From: Natranaerofaba carboxydovora
GTDB taxonomy: Bacteria > Bacillota > Natranaerobiia > Natranaerobiales > Natranaerofabaceae
Direction of reading: 5' to 3'
DNA length: 64,000 bases
Assembly: GCF_022539405.1 (NCBI RefSeq)
Contig: NZ_CP054394.1
Coordinates: 1,118,501 to 1,182,500, forward strand
Shown here: piece after piece, positions 1 through 9,705 of the stretch
Position numbering within the stretch: position 1 is the stretch's first letter
Layout of the letters: every line of letters begins with the position of its first letter
The notes under the pieces: generated by a model
Databases searched by the model: none
What the model was told of the DNA's origin: nothing
What the model saw: only the letters and a program-made list of their open reading frames with translations
Position numbers and translations under genes: made by a program

Positions 1-1170
1 AACATGGTTATAGGTATCTGTGGCTGTATGGTGCAACAACAGTGGATGGCAGATAAGATAAAAAGAGACTTTCACCATATAGATTTAGTTTTTGGAACTC
101 ATAACCTGCATTATTTCCCACATCTTTTCAGGCAGGTTGTCGAAGAAGGTAAGAGAGTCTTTGATGTATGGGAAAGCGAGTCAGGTATAGTAGAAGAGCT
201 TCCAAAACAAAGAACAAGTGGCATAAAGGCCTGGGTCGTGATAACATACGGGTGCAATAATTTTTGCAGCTACTGTATTGTCCCTTATGTAAGAGGAAGA
301 GAAAGAAGCAGAAAAATTGAAGACATAGAAAAAGAAGTTCTTGATTTGGCAAGTAAAGGATTTAAAGAAGTAACCCTTCTTGGTCAAAATGTGGATAGCT
401 ACGGGAAAGACATGGGTCTAAAAGGTGGATTTACCCAGCTTTTAAAAAGGCTTGATGAAATAGATGGTATTGAAAGAATTAGGTTTATGACAAGTCATCC
501 TAGAGATTTTGATGAGGAGCTAATTGAATTTATATCAAAATCAAAGCGGGTATGTGAGCATATACACCTGCCGATACAAGCGGGGAGTAACAATATTCTA
601 AAGAAAATGAATCGGGGTTATACAAAAGAAGAGTATATGGAGCTAATAGAAAGGATTAGGGAATACATACCACACGTTAGTGTTACTACAGACATAATGG
701 TAGGTTTTCCCGGTGAGAGTGAAGAAGATTTTAACGATACCCTTGATGTTGTCAAAAAGGTTAGATTTGATAACGCTTACACTTTTGTGTATTCTAAGAG
801 AAAAGGAACTCCGGCAGCTGAGATGGAAGATCAGGTAGATGAAAAGGTAAAAAAAGAAAGAATTCAAAAGCTAATAAGTGAACAGCAGCAAATTTCTCTT
901 GAGATTAATAAAGAAATGATGGGAAAAACTTTTGAAATCCTTGTTGAAGGTACTAGCAAAAATGATTCATCCGTTTTTACCGGAAGAACTAGAACTAATA
1001 AAATAGTTCATTTTAGACCAAATAATACTGATAATAAGGACTTAGAGGATAATAATGAAGCTTTAGACAGTGAAAAATTAGTAGGAAATCTTGTAAATGT
1101 CAAAATAACAGAAGCCAAAAGCTACACCATATTCGGCAGTCTTCAAGATGGTTTGCTTGGAGGGAACTAA
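1..1170 (+). CDS. miaB: tRNA-2-methylthio-N6-dimethylallyladenosine synthase MiaB (5' end outside window)
   Basis: MiaB adds a methylthio group to i6A37 of tRNAs using two 4Fe-4S clusters and SAM. The visible 388-389 residues cover the end of the UPF0004 domain (GICGCM), the radical SAM motif CNNFCSYC near residue 84-91 with the following VPYVRGRERSR, and a C-terminal TRAM-like region. The family is about 440-450 aa, so roughly 55 residues lie before the window; the ATG at position 4 is internal. It is followed directly by mutS, whose ribosome site lies inside the miaB end. miaA, which makes the i6A substrate of MiaB, lies downstream in the same block, so the two steps of one tRNA modification are co-located with mismatch repair. 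Confidence 0.95.
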   Translation, partial: NMVIGICGCMVQQQWMADKIKRDFHHIDLVFGTHNLHYFPHLFRQVVEEGKRVFDVWESESGIVEELPKQRTSGIKAWVVITYGCNNFCSYCIVPYVRGRERSRKIEDIEKEVLDLASKGFKEVTLLGQNVDSYGKDMGLKGGFTQLLKRLDEIDGIERIRFMTSHPRDFDEELIEFISKSKRVCEHIHLPIQAGSNNILKKMNRGYTKEEYMELIERIREYIPHVSVTTDIMVGFPGESEEDFNDTLDVVKKVRFDNAYTFVYSKRKGTPAAEMEDQVDEKVKKERIQKLISEQQQISLEINKEMMGKTFEILVEGTSKNDSSVFTGRTRTNKIVHFRPNNTDNKDLEDNNEALDSEKLVGNLVNVKITEAKSYTIFGSLQDGLLGGN

Positions 1171-1171
1171 A

Positions 1172-3904
1172 TTGGCTAAGAAAAAAATAACTCCTATGCT
1201 TCAGCAGTTTTTAGATATAAAAAAAGAAAATCCAGACTCCATCTTGTTTTTTAGGGTGGGGGATTTTTATGAGATGTTTTTTGATGATGCAGAGATTGCT
1301 GCAAGAGAGCTTGAAATAGTATTGACTAGCAGAGATGCAGGGGAGGATGACCCTATCCCTCTTGCCGGTGTTCCTTATCATTCCTGTGAAACTTACATAG
1401 CTCGCCTTTTAGAAAAGGGGTACAAAGTAGCAATCTGTGATCAGGTAGAAGACCCAAGAAAAGCTAAAGGTCTTGTGAAAAGGGAAGTAACCCAGATAGT
1501 TACACCTGGTACTGTCTTAGACACGAATATGCTAAATGAGAAAGAAAACAACTATATTGCTTCAGTATATCTACAAAAGAATGGAGCAGGTCTTTCTTTT
1601 GTAGATGTATCTACCGGGGAATTTTTGGTGACAGAATTTAGAGAAGGCTCATTAAAGGGCCTAAAAGATGAAATACTTCGTATAAATCCAAAAGAAATAA
1701 TAATGACCGAAAAAACAAAAAGCTCTCCTCTTGCAAAAGAGCTTGAAAATAGAAACATTTTGATAACAAAATCATCTGATAGTATTTTTTATCATTCAAA
1801 TGCAAATAAAAATCTTTTAGAGCACTTTAATACATATTCCCTTGAAGGTTTTGGCCTTGGTGAAATGAATTTGGCGATTAGAGCAGCAGGTGCACTGCTT
1901 GATCACTTACATGAAACTCAAAAGAACAGTCTTGAACATATAAAAAAGATAAATCCTTATACTACTGATTCTTATCTTGTTATGGATATTAATACGAGAA
2001 AAAACTTAGAGCTGTGTGAATCTATTAGAGATAATAAGAAATATGGCTCTCTTCTGTGGGTACTTGATAGAACCATGACAGCTATGGGCGGAAGAATGCT
2101 AAGAAAGTGGGTACATCAGCCTCTAATCGACAAGGAAACTATCAATAAAAGATTAGATTACATTAGCTCTTTTATTGATAACTTCTATGTAAGAGAAGAG
2201 TTAAGAGAGAAGCTAAAGCAGGTCTATGATTTGGAAAGAGTTTTGAGTAGGGTAGTCTTTGATAGGGCAACCCCAAGGGATTTGATATCTCTGAAAAACT
2301 CTTTGAACCAGCTACCTGTAATAAAAGATATATTAAATGAATCTGGTGATGATAAACTTACCAGCTTAAGTGAGAAGATAATTCTCTTTAACGATCTTTC
2401 GGATTTATTAGAGAGTGCTATCGTTCCTGATCCGCCAATAACAATTAAAGAAGGTGGAATTATAAGAGAGGGATATGACGAAAAGCTGGACGAGCTTAGA
2501 GATCTTGCCTCTGGCGGCAGAGAGTGGATAGCTAACTTAGAAGCACAAGAGAGAGAAAGAACGGGAATAAAGTCTTTGAAAGTAAGATATAACAAAGTTT
2601 TTGGCTATTACATTGAGGTCACAAAAGCTAACCTTGATCATATACCTGATGACTATATCCGAAAGCAGACCCTTGTTAACGCTGAAAGGTTTTTGACACC
2701 GGAGCTAAAAGAGTACGAATCTCAGGTTCTTGGTGCTGAAGAAAAGATGGCAGATTTAGAGTATGAAATCTTTCAAAATTTAAGAAAAGAAGTATCAGCT
2801 TATTCAAAAGAGCTGCAAGACCTTGCAGATTTTTTGGCAGAGCTGGATTGTCTTTTGTCCCTGTCAAGAGTTGCCCTTGAGAATAACTATACAAGGCCTG
2901 AAATAGATGAAACAACAACTATAGATATTAAAGAGGGGAGACACCCTGTGATTGAGCAGGTTAGTGGTGAAGAGCCTTTTGTGCCTAACGATACCTACCT
3001 AGATAATGAAAAAGAGCAGATTGCTGTTATTACAGGGCCTAATATGGCAGGCAAGTCTACCTATATGCGTCAGGTAGCAATTATAACTTTGATGGCTCAG
3101 ATGGGGTCTTTTGTGCCTTGTGAATCAGCTAGGATCGGGATTGTAGATAAGATATTTACAAGGGTAGGAGCGACTGATGATCTGGTTGAAGGCCAAAGTA
3201 CATTTATGGTTGAGATGAACGAAGTTGCAAATATTTTAAACAACGCAACAGGCAAAAGCCTTATAATTTTGGATGAAGTTGGCAGGGGGACAAGTACTTT
3301 TGATGGAATAGCCCTTGCCAAAGCTGTGGTGGAATATTTGCACCAGGAAAAAAAGGTTGCAGCAAAGACTTTATTTGCTACTCATTTTCATGAATTGGTT
3401 GAACTTGCTGATGAGTACCCAAGGGTGTCAAATTATTCAATTGCAGTGAGTGAGAAAAACGACAAAATGATTTTTCTTAGGAAGATACAACCAGGCGGTG
3501 TAGATAAAAGCTACGGGGTCCAGGTAGCTTCTCTTGCAGGACTTCCTGACAAAGTAATAAAAAGAGCTAAAGAACATCTTAACACCCTAGAAACAAAGCA
3601 GCTTTCTTTTATCCTGCCGGTAACAGGCGATGAAAGTAAAGATGAAATAAATAAAAACGAAGCCAATAATAACAATAACGAAGTATATAATAAAGCAAGT
3701 AATGAAGTAAGCGATGACAATAATAATTATGATAACGATGATGGTAAAGTAAAAGATAATTTACAAGAAAATAGTTTTGCAAAAATGGATGAAGAGTTAG
3801 TAAAGTTAAAAGAAGTGATAACCGATATTGAACCTGACGAATTATCTCCAAAAGAAGCACTTGAATATATGTACTATTTAAAGGAAATTTGGAATAGCAA
3901 ATAA
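1172..3904 (+). CDS. mutS: DNA mismatch repair ATPase MutS
   Basis: MutS recognises mismatches and small loops and recruits MutL. I chose the TTG at 1172 because GGAGGG at 1159-1164 sits 7 bases upstream and the product then starts MAKKKITPMLQQF, a normal MutS N-terminus; this gives about 910 aa. Visible motifs are the mismatch-binding FFRVGDFYEMFFDDA segment near the N-terminus, the Walker A GPNMAGKST at about 623-631, the signature segment LVEGQSTFMVEM, and DEVGRGTSTFDG as Walker B. An Asn/Asp-rich low-complexity linker at about residues 824-867 separates the ATPase from the C-terminal dimerisation tail. The start lies 1 base after the miaB stop, which suggests translational coupling. Confidence 0.97.
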   Translation: MAKKKITPMLQQFLDIKKENPDSILFFRVGDFYEMFFDDAEIAARELEIVLTSRDAGEDDPIPLAGVPYHSCETYIARLLEKGYKVAICDQVEDPRKAKGLVKREVTQIVTPGTVLDTNMLNEKENNYIASVYLQKNGAGLSFVDVSTGEFLVTEFREGSLKGLKDEILRINPKEIIMTEKTKSSPLAKELENRNILITKSSDSIFYHSNANKNLLEHFNTYSLEGFGLGEMNLAIRAAGALLDHLHETQKNSLEHIKKINPYTTDSYLVMDINTRKNLELCESIRDNKKYGSLLWVLDRTMTAMGGRMLRKWVHQPLIDKETINKRLDYISSFIDNFYVREELREKLKQVYDLERVLSRVVFDRATPRDLISLKNSLNQLPVIKDILNESGDDKLTSLSEKIILFNDLSDLLESAIVPDPPITIKEGGIIREGYDEKLDELRDLASGGREWIANLEAQERERTGIKSLKVRYNKVFGYYIEVTKANLDHIPDDYIRKQTLVNAERFLTPELKEYESQVLGAEEKMADLEYEIFQNLRKEVSAYSKELQDLADFLAELDCLLSLSRVALENNYTRPEIDETTTIDIKEGRHPVIEQVSGEEPFVPNDTYLDNEKEQIAVITGPNMAGKSTYMRQVAIITLMAQMGSFVPCESARIGIVDKIFTRVGATDDLVEGQSTFMVEMNEVANILNNATGKSLIILDEVGRGTSTFDGIALAKAVVEYLHQEKKVAAKTLFATHFHELVELADEYPRVSNYSIAVSEKNDKMIFLRKIQPGGVDKSYGVQVASLAGLPDKVIKRAKEHLNTLETKQLSFILPVTGDESKDEINKNEANNNNNEVYNKASNEVSDDNNNYDNDDGKVKDNLQENSFAKMDEELVKLKEVITDIEPDELSPKEALEYMYYLKEIWNSK

Positions 3905-3967
3905 AAGTAGATCAAAAATTGTTTCATCTAAATTTAGTGAAATAGTGGTTATTAGGAGGACCTTTCA

Positions 3968-5950
3968 ATGCGTGTACAAGTTTTAGGTAGTGAGATAGCT
4001 AATAAAATTGCTGCAGGGGAAGTAGTAGAAAGCCCTTCATCAGTAATAAAAGAACTAATTGAAAACTCTTTGGATGCAAAGAGCAAGACTATTAAAATAT
4101 ACCTTAAAGAAGCTGGGATTGAAAAGATTAGAGTTATTGATGATGGCGTGGGGATTCATCCCGATGATATTGAACTTGCCTTTTGTCGTCATGCTACAAA
4201 TAAGATTAGCGATGAAAATGACCTTAATAATATAACGACCCTCGGATTTAGAGGAGAGGCTCTAGCCAGCATTTCCTCAGTAAGTAAAGTAGAAATCAAA
4301 AGCAAACAAAAAGATAAAAAAGAAGGTGTAAAGGCGATATTTGAAGCCGGAGAACTTGTAAAGAAAGAGCTTTGCGGTGCACCTGATGGGACAGATATTG
4401 AGGTCAATAGTTTATTTTATAATACACCTGCCAGGTTTAAATTTTTACGAAAAAAACAAAATGAACTTGGCTATATAACTGATATTGTAAACAAGCTATC
4501 TCTTTCTAATCCCGATGTAAGTTTTACCCTGGTTCATGAAAATAGGCAGATCCTAAAAACCAGCGGCAAAGGTGATCTCCTTGAAGTGATAGCTTCAATA
4601 TATGGGTTTCAGACGATAAAACAGATGCTTGAAATAAAAAATAATTTACAGAGTGAAGATGGTAAAGGTGATAATGGTATTAGCATAAGAGGTTTTATAT
4701 CAAAACCTGAGCTAACCAGGGCAAGTAGGAATTATCAGACTTTTTTCGTTAATGGTAGATATGTAAAAAGTAAAACTCTAACTGATGCATTAGAAGAAGG
4801 TTATAAAAGGTTTTTGCCAAAAGGGCGTTTTCCAATAGCGATTATCAAAATTGATGTACCTTACGATCAGGTTGATGTAAACGTACATCCCGCAAAACTG
4901 CATATTAGGTTTGATAAAATTAAAAATGTCGTAGAAACTTTGAAAAAAACTATATATAATGAACTATCCGAGAATGAATTGATTCCCCATATAAGACCGC
5001 ATCAAACAAATAAGAAAAAAACACCCAAAATAGAAAGAGTAAAAAAAGAAGTAAGAGATAATGAAAAAAATAGAAAGTATGATGAGAATGATATAGAGCA
5101 GCATAAGCAGGGTATTATTGAAGAAGAAATTTTCAATAACGAAAAAAAACAGAAAGACCAGAAAGGCCAGAAAGGCCAGAATGAGCAGGATGAGCAAAAT
5201 GAACAGAGTCATGATTTAGATCCAAGTATAACTGAGGGTATAACTGTCAGAGAAGAACCAGCTTCTTATGATTACGATCACGATTATCATGATTATAATC
5301 ATGATAATGAATACAATGAGCTTAACTCTAAATCTGTAGATTTGCTTGATGTTCCGATAAAGGATTTTAACATTATAGGCCAAGCTTTTGTTACTTACTG
5401 GATAATTGAAAAAGGTGATAAGCTATATTTTGTTGATCAGCATTCTGCCCATGAAAGAGTTAATTATCATAAGCTGCTTACAGAACATAGAAAAAACTCT
5501 GTGATAAGTCAAAATATAATTCCTTTTACCCTGGAAATAGATAGCTCTGAGCTGTTAATAGTAGAAAATAACCTGGAAAATTTGAAAGAAGTTGGATTGG
5601 AACTTGAAATTTTTGGGAACAATACCCTTTTAGTTAGATCGGTGCCATATGTGGTTAAAGATATTTGTGATGGCAGTTTTGTTAAGGACTTTGTTATGAG
5701 CTTGGCATCTATGTTAAAAGAGGAATCGGGTGATATTTCGCTAGATAAATCTAGGTTGGAAGAAACACTGATATCCATTGCGTGTAAGAAAAGTATTAAA
5801 GCCAATCAAAAGCTAAATAGAGCAGAGTTTGAAAATTTGATATTAGAGTTAAAGAGTATACCAAATCCCTATACGTGTCCTCACGGAAGGCCGACAATAA
5901 TTAAATTTACTAAGTATGATATTGAAAAGTATTTTAAAAGGATAATGTGA
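3968..5950 (+). CDS. mutL: DNA mismatch repair protein MutL (endonuclease type)
   Basis: MutL couples MutS mismatch recognition to strand incision. The start ATG has AGGAGGA at 3954-3960. The GHKL ATPase motifs are present: ENSLDA (about 33-38), DDGVGI (about 59-64) and GFRGEALASI (about 93-102). The C-terminal part has DQHSAHERVNYH (about 491-502), ACKKSIKANQ and CPHGRPT, the metal-binding motifs of nicking-competent MutL as found in bacteria without MutH. The linker (about 345-455) is unusual: it holds Lys/Gln/Glu repeats near 397 and a Tyr/Asp/His tract near 433-446. Length 660 aa is normal for the family given this linker. Confidence 0.97.
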   Translation: MRVQVLGSEIANKIAAGEVVESPSSVIKELIENSLDAKSKTIKIYLKEAGIEKIRVIDDGVGIHPDDIELAFCRHATNKISDENDLNNITTLGFRGEALASISSVSKVEIKSKQKDKKEGVKAIFEAGELVKKELCGAPDGTDIEVNSLFYNTPARFKFLRKKQNELGYITDIVNKLSLSNPDVSFTLVHENRQILKTSGKGDLLEVIASIYGFQTIKQMLEIKNNLQSEDGKGDNGISIRGFISKPELTRASRNYQTFFVNGRYVKSKTLTDALEEGYKRFLPKGRFPIAIIKIDVPYDQVDVNVHPAKLHIRFDKIKNVVETLKKTIYNELSENELIPHIRPHQTNKKKTPKIERVKKEVRDNEKNRKYDENDIEQHKQGIIEEEIFNNEKKQKDQKGQKGQNEQDEQNEQSHDLDPSITEGITVREEPASYDYDHDYHDYNHDNEYNELNSKSVDLLDVPIKDFNIIGQAFVTYWIIEKGDKLYFVDQHSAHERVNYHKLLTEHRKNSVISQNIIPFTLEIDSSELLIVENNLENLKEVGLELEIFGNNTLLVRSVPYVVKDICDGSFVKDFVMSLASMLKEESGDISLDKSRLEETLISIACKKSIKANQKLNRAEFENLILELKSIPNPYTCPHGRPTIIKFTKYDIEKYFKRIM

Positions 5951-5960
5951 GGTTTAAAAT

Positions 5961-6920
5961 ATGAGTGAATACAGAGACACAAAAAGTCCAATTAAAAATC
6001 CTCCTATTATTGTGATAGTTGGACCAACAGCAGTTGGTAAAACGGAATTAGCTATATCTCTTGCCAAAAAGATTGATGGCGAGATAATCTCAGCAGATTC
6101 TATGCAGATTTATAAAGGTATGGATATTGGCACGGCAAAACCTTCTAAAAGAGAACAAAATAATATCACTCATCATATGATAGATATGACAGAGCCAGAT
6201 CAAGATTATAGTGTGGCAAAGTTTAAAAAAGTGGCCCAAGATATTATAAATGATATTGTCGTTAGAGGTAAGTTTCCAATAATAGTTGGTGGAACGGGTC
6301 TTTATGTCAATGCTTTAATTTATGATTATTCTTTTGAAGAATTACCTCGTGATTCTGATTGTCGAGAAAAATTAAGAAAAAAGATAGAAATAGAAGGGCT
6401 GCATAAGCTCCATGAAGAACTTACAGATGCTGACCCAAAGGCTGCAGAAAGAATTCATCCAAATGATGAGAAAAGAATTATTAGGGCTCTTGAAGTCATT
6501 TATACTACCGGAAATCCTATTTCAGAATATCAAAAAACTCAAAAAGAAAGTCCCTATAATACTTTAATGATAGGATTAACAAAAAGTAGAGATGAACTAT
6601 ATGATAGAATAGAAAAAAGAGTTGATAAAATGCTTGAAAAAGGTCTAGTTGATGAAGTTAAAGATTTACTTGCCAGAGGATATAATAAAAATATGACTTC
6701 TATGCAGGCCCTTGGTTATAAGGAGATTGTCGAGTATCTGCAAGGTGAAGTTACATTTGAAGAGACTATAAAGCTAGTAAAGAAAAGAACTAAACGATTT
6801 GCCAAACGACAGTTAACCTGGTTTAACAGAGATCAAAATATTACTTGGTATAATCTAAGCTGTACAAATCTTTTTAAGGTGGAAAAAGATATTATTAGAA
6901 TGTTGCAGGAATATTTTTAA
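5961..6920 (+). CDS. miaA: tRNA dimethylallyltransferase MiaA
   Basis: MiaA transfers a dimethylallyl group to A37 of tRNAs reading UNN codons, producing the substrate of MiaB. The 319-aa product has the P-loop GPTAVGKTE near residue 18-26, SADSMQIYKGMDIGTAKP, the IVGGTGLY segment, and the C-terminal RTKRFAKRQLTWF motif. GTGAGGTTT just after the mutL stop serves as ribosome site, so mutL and miaA are probably co-transcribed. In related genomes hfq follows directly; here a transposon begins 34 bases after the miaA stop. Confidence 0.97.
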   Translation: MSEYRDTKSPIKNPPIIVIVGPTAVGKTELAISLAKKIDGEIISADSMQIYKGMDIGTAKPSKREQNNITHHMIDMTEPDQDYSVAKFKKVAQDIINDIVVRGKFPIIVGGTGLYVNALIYDYSFEELPRDSDCREKLRKKIEIEGLHKLHEELTDADPKAAERIHPNDEKRIIRALEVIYTTGNPISEYQKTQKESPYNTLMIGLTKSRDELYDRIEKRVDKMLEKGLVDEVKDLLARGYNKNMTSMQALGYKEIVEYLQGEVTFEETIKLVKKRTKRFAKRQLTWFNRDQNITWYNLSCTNLFKVEKDIIRMLQEYF

Positions 6921-6943
6921 CGATATAGAATAGAAGGATGTAG

Positions 6944-6953
6944 GGTATAGAGT
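6944..6953 (+). repeat. Target-site duplication, left copy
   Basis: GGGTATAGAG directly before the transposon end; the identical 10-mer follows the other end at 13529-13538. An extra A on both sides makes an 11-bp duplication an alternative reading. Confidence 0.85.
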
Positions 6954-7105
6954 AAGGGGTTCGATTTTGAAGTTGAAAATTTAAAATCACAAAGTAAATC
7001 ACAAAAAAGTAGCAGTTAAATCACATGATTTTAACTGCTACTTTTTACTATTATAACAGGAATTAATATTATAATAACTTAAAAATCACAAATTTTTCAC
7101 AAGAT
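6954..7105 (+). repeat. Left transposon end: inverted repeat with AAATCACA motifs
   Basis: The outer 26 bases match the reverse complement of 13503-13528. AAATCACA occurs at about 6984, 6998, 7019 and 7083. The 19-base block AAATCACAAATTTTTCACA at 7083-7101 recurs inverted at 13444-13462. Such an array of short sites inward from the tip is typical of transposase-bound ends, but binding here is inferred. This stretch accounts for most of the non-coding gap between miaA and the first element gene. Confidence 0.75.
7005..7050. terminator. Hairpin in left transposon end, likely bidirectional terminator
   Basis: AAAAGTAGCAGTTAAA (7006-7021) pairs with TTTAACTGCTACTTTT (7031-7046), and the loop can pair further through ATCA/TGAT. 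A T-rich tract follows on the plus strand and an A-rich tract precedes. It would end miaA transcripts and insulate the element. Confidence 0.6.
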
Positions 7106-7164
7106 AATACACAATAGAAATAAATATTTCTGACGTGAATTTTTTGTGATTTTTAATGTGAAAA

Positions 7165-7193
7165 TTTCGTTAAAAAAGTAAATATGGTATAAT
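7165..7193 (+). promoter_or_regulatory. Putative promoter of the transposon regulator/transposase operon
   Basis: TATAAT at 7188-7193 is about 40 bases upstream of the first element gene. A weak -35 (TTCGTT, near 7166) lies next to a TGTGATTT/TGTGAAAA motif copy, so a protein bound at these motifs could also repress the promoter. Confidence 0.45.
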
Positions 7194-7232
7194 ATAGGTG
7201 ATAGGACAACCTATAAGGGAGAGCTGTTATTA

Positions 7233-7526
7233 ATGGGAATCAGGTTTTTAAAGCCTCGAAAAAAGAATACTACAAAAGTAGAGTTAGAATTGCCAAACCA
7301 CTTGGTTAAGTTATTAGAATTATATGCAAATTATTGTAATCGTAGTCGTGATGAAATAGTAGAGCATTATTTAGAGGAGATTTTAAAAGAAGATAAAGAT
7401 TTTATTCAGTGGGGTAAAAATAGAAGGCATAATAAACTTTTTAAAAAATATATTGAAGAAGTTTCAACAAGTAATACGGATAATATAACTATACTAAAAG
7501 AAGAAAAGGAAGAAGATAAGGCATGA
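7233..7526 (+). CDS. Small ribbon-helix-helix-like DNA-binding protein of the transposon
   Basis: A 97-aa protein with a basic N-terminus (FLKPRKKNTTK), then KVELELPNHLVKLLELYANYC and SRDEIVEHYLEEIL. This strand-helix-helix pattern fits ribbon-helix-helix regulators. A charged, Glu/Lys-rich tail follows. The start ATG has GGGAGAG upstream. The stop overlaps the start of the next gene by 4 bases (ATGA), so the two are translationally coupled. It may regulate the promoter or act as an accessory end-binding protein; both are inferences from position. Confidence 0.6.
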   Translation: MGIRFLKPRKKNTTKVELELPNHLVKLLELYANYCNRSRDEIVEHYLEEILKEDKDFIQWGKNRRHNKLFKKYIEEVSTSNTDNITILKEEKEEDKA

Positions 7527-9532
7527 ATTTTTATACCCGTATTGCTAATAAAAGAGACCAAATAGTAGAAATAGATACTCCTGTTTCTGAAGATAAAGTA
7601 GATTTAAGACAAGAAGATTATGAAAAGATGTCAAGAAAAGCTTTTAATAAGAAACATAGACTGTTTTTAACAAGAGAACAATTTACACCAGTGAAATTAA
7701 AGTATAAAGACAAAACTTACCCCCTTCAGTTAAATCATTGTAATAATCCATTTTGTCGGTGGTTTGGCGAAAATCAAAGTGAAATTTCTAGATTAAGCAC
7801 TAGAGGTAGAAAACGCTACAAATACAGGATTGATGGAGATTGGGAAAAAGAAGATAGAGGTAGAATGATTATTTGTAACAATGATCCCAATGTACCAGGT
7901 GCTTATGGTAATTGTGCAACTAGACCTGTATCTAATTGGAGTGCAGCAGAAGAAATAAAGCGATTAGTAACAATAAACACACCAGTTGATATTGAGCCAG
8001 AATATAAATATCATAAAGATTCTTGTAATAAGCCTCACACAAACCCTTTTGATAACCCTGAAGATTTTCAGAAATATGGCAAAAGCAAATATAATTCTCA
8101 AAGACTTCGCTGTAAAGAATGCTACAAAATTACTACTCTGATGCCTGAACGTGAAAAAGCCTTTACCTATCACCAGCAGCGAAGTGAAATAGTGCCAACC
8201 TTAGCATCAATGCTAATTAATAGAGTACCAGTTAAAAGAGCTTGTGAGATTCTTAATATTAGCTCTCAGACTTATTATGACAAGCTAGAATATGTATATC
8301 TTAGATGTTTAGAATTTTTAAGCAAATTTGAAACTAATCCATTATCTGATAAGTTTTTTGATAAATTATGGATTAACACTGACATGTTTATTTACTATTT
8401 AAACAACTCCCGTCATAAATTAAAAGGAAATAAAAGAAGAAATAGAGTGACTAAAGAAAGTTTTAAGCGAATGGAAACAAATTTGATTGTATCTGGCGAT
8501 ATTCATTCGGGATATGTTTTGCGAGCAGATTTGGCTTATGATTGGGATGCCACTAGAGAAAAATTATTAGCTGACACTAAAAAATATAAATGTGATCATA
8601 TGGAAGAAAGTGAAAGAAAAAATGCCAGGCTAGAACATTCATATTTCCCTCAACCGCCTACAAAATTTGATAAAGAAAATTTATCAAATATAGATGAAGA
8701 AATAGAAAAATACAAACAGGAAAAAAAGAATTTTGATACCAGATTTGATTATGTTAGTGGCTTACATGTGTCCCCTAGATATACTGCCATAGCCCATTTT
8801 TGGCTGCTGAAAAACTTATTGAACGTAAAAGATTGGTTTTTCATAAACGATGATGATGGCAGCTTAAAAAATAGTATCTTTCGAGTATTTAAGGATGAAA
8901 TTAAAAATGGTTATGCTAATTATTTCCTGTGCCAAGTTGATCATGATAAACAATTAAGTCAAGCACTTAAGGAACATCAAGAATCCAAGATTGAGCTAAA
9001 GAACTGGAGAGATGAATGTGGCCTTTCCAAAAAGCTTTCTATTTGGCAAATAGCTCAAGATTACTTGGAACATCAGCTTGAGCATCATAATTTCTTTGAA
9101 GAGTTCTTGGATGATGATGGGAATAGTCGGATAGTTCGTGCTGGTAATCCTGTTGAGCATCCATTAGCTTCCCCCGATGCAGGATATAGAACTATAGATG
9201 TTTTAACTGATTTATCTGGACTTAATAACAAGCAATTAGCTAAATTATTAATGCAAGTTAATAGCCGAGTTACAGATAATTTTATCCAGGAATTACGTCG
9301 TAGAGTTTCAATGTTAGAAAGACCCCTGTTAACAGCTAGGGCTCATAGAAAAAGTTATATTTATTCTAATTACAACCCTAAATATGCTCAATACCTGGCC
9401 ACAATTTTAAGGACATATTATAACTTTTGTGATGCTAAAAAAGATAGAAAAGGAAATTTAACTACCCCTGCTATGAGAATTGGCATAGCAGATAAAGTTT
9501 TTGATTGGAATGATATATTATATTTTAAGTAA
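7523..9532 (+). CDS. Large zinc-ribbon DDE-type transposase-like protein
   Basis: A 669-aa protein. The N-terminal third has several Cys groups (CNNPFC near 74, a single Cys in IICNNDPN, DSCNKPH, and RCKECYK near 196), as in the zinc ribbon of IS1/IS1595-type transposases. An HTH-like segment follows (VKRACEILNISSQTYYDKLE). Acidic motifs NTDMFIYY, SGDIHSGYV and FINDDDGSL are candidate catalytic Asp positions. The C-terminus TPAMRIGIADKVFDW resembles the ends of DDE transposases. It is much longer than typical IS1595 enzymes. Position between matched inverted ends supports the role. I cannot assign the third acidic residue or the family securely. Confidence 0.65.
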   Translation: MNFYTRIANKRDQIVEIDTPVSEDKVDLRQEDYEKMSRKAFNKKHRLFLTREQFTPVKLKYKDKTYPLQLNHCNNPFCRWFGENQSEISRLSTRGRKRYKYRIDGDWEKEDRGRMIICNNDPNVPGAYGNCATRPVSNWSAAEEIKRLVTINTPVDIEPEYKYHKDSCNKPHTNPFDNPEDFQKYGKSKYNSQRLRCKECYKITTLMPEREKAFTYHQQRSEIVPTLASMLINRVPVKRACEILNISSQTYYDKLEYVYLRCLEFLSKFETNPLSDKFFDKLWINTDMFIYYLNNSRHKLKGNKRRNRVTKESFKRMETNLIVSGDIHSGYVLRADLAYDWDATREKLLADTKKYKCDHMEESERKNARLEHSYFPQPPTKFDKENLSNIDEEIEKYKQEKKNFDTRFDYVSGLHVSPRYTAIAHFWLLKNLLNVKDWFFINDDDGSLKNSIFRVFKDEIKNGYANYFLCQVDHDKQLSQALKEHQESKIELKNWRDECGLSKKLSIWQIAQDYLEHQLEHHNFFEEFLDDDGNSRIVRAGNPVEHPLASPDAGYRTIDVLTDLSGLNNKQLAKLLMQVNSRVTDNFIQELRRRVSMLERPLLTARAHRKSYIYSNYNPKYAQYLATILRTYYNFCDAKKDRKGNLTTPAMRIGIADKVFDWNDILYFK

Positions 9533-9705
9533 AGTGTTAAAGGATTTTATTACTAAAGAAAGAAGCTATTAGGGAAGATAAGATTATTGCTGTTCCTTAA
9601 TTTAACCTAGGTTATGAAGAAAAATTAGATGAAAATTAGTTAGCATGATATTTTATAGTCCGATTTGGACTTAATTTTTTTGAAAAATTAAAGTGAGGTG
9701 GTATT

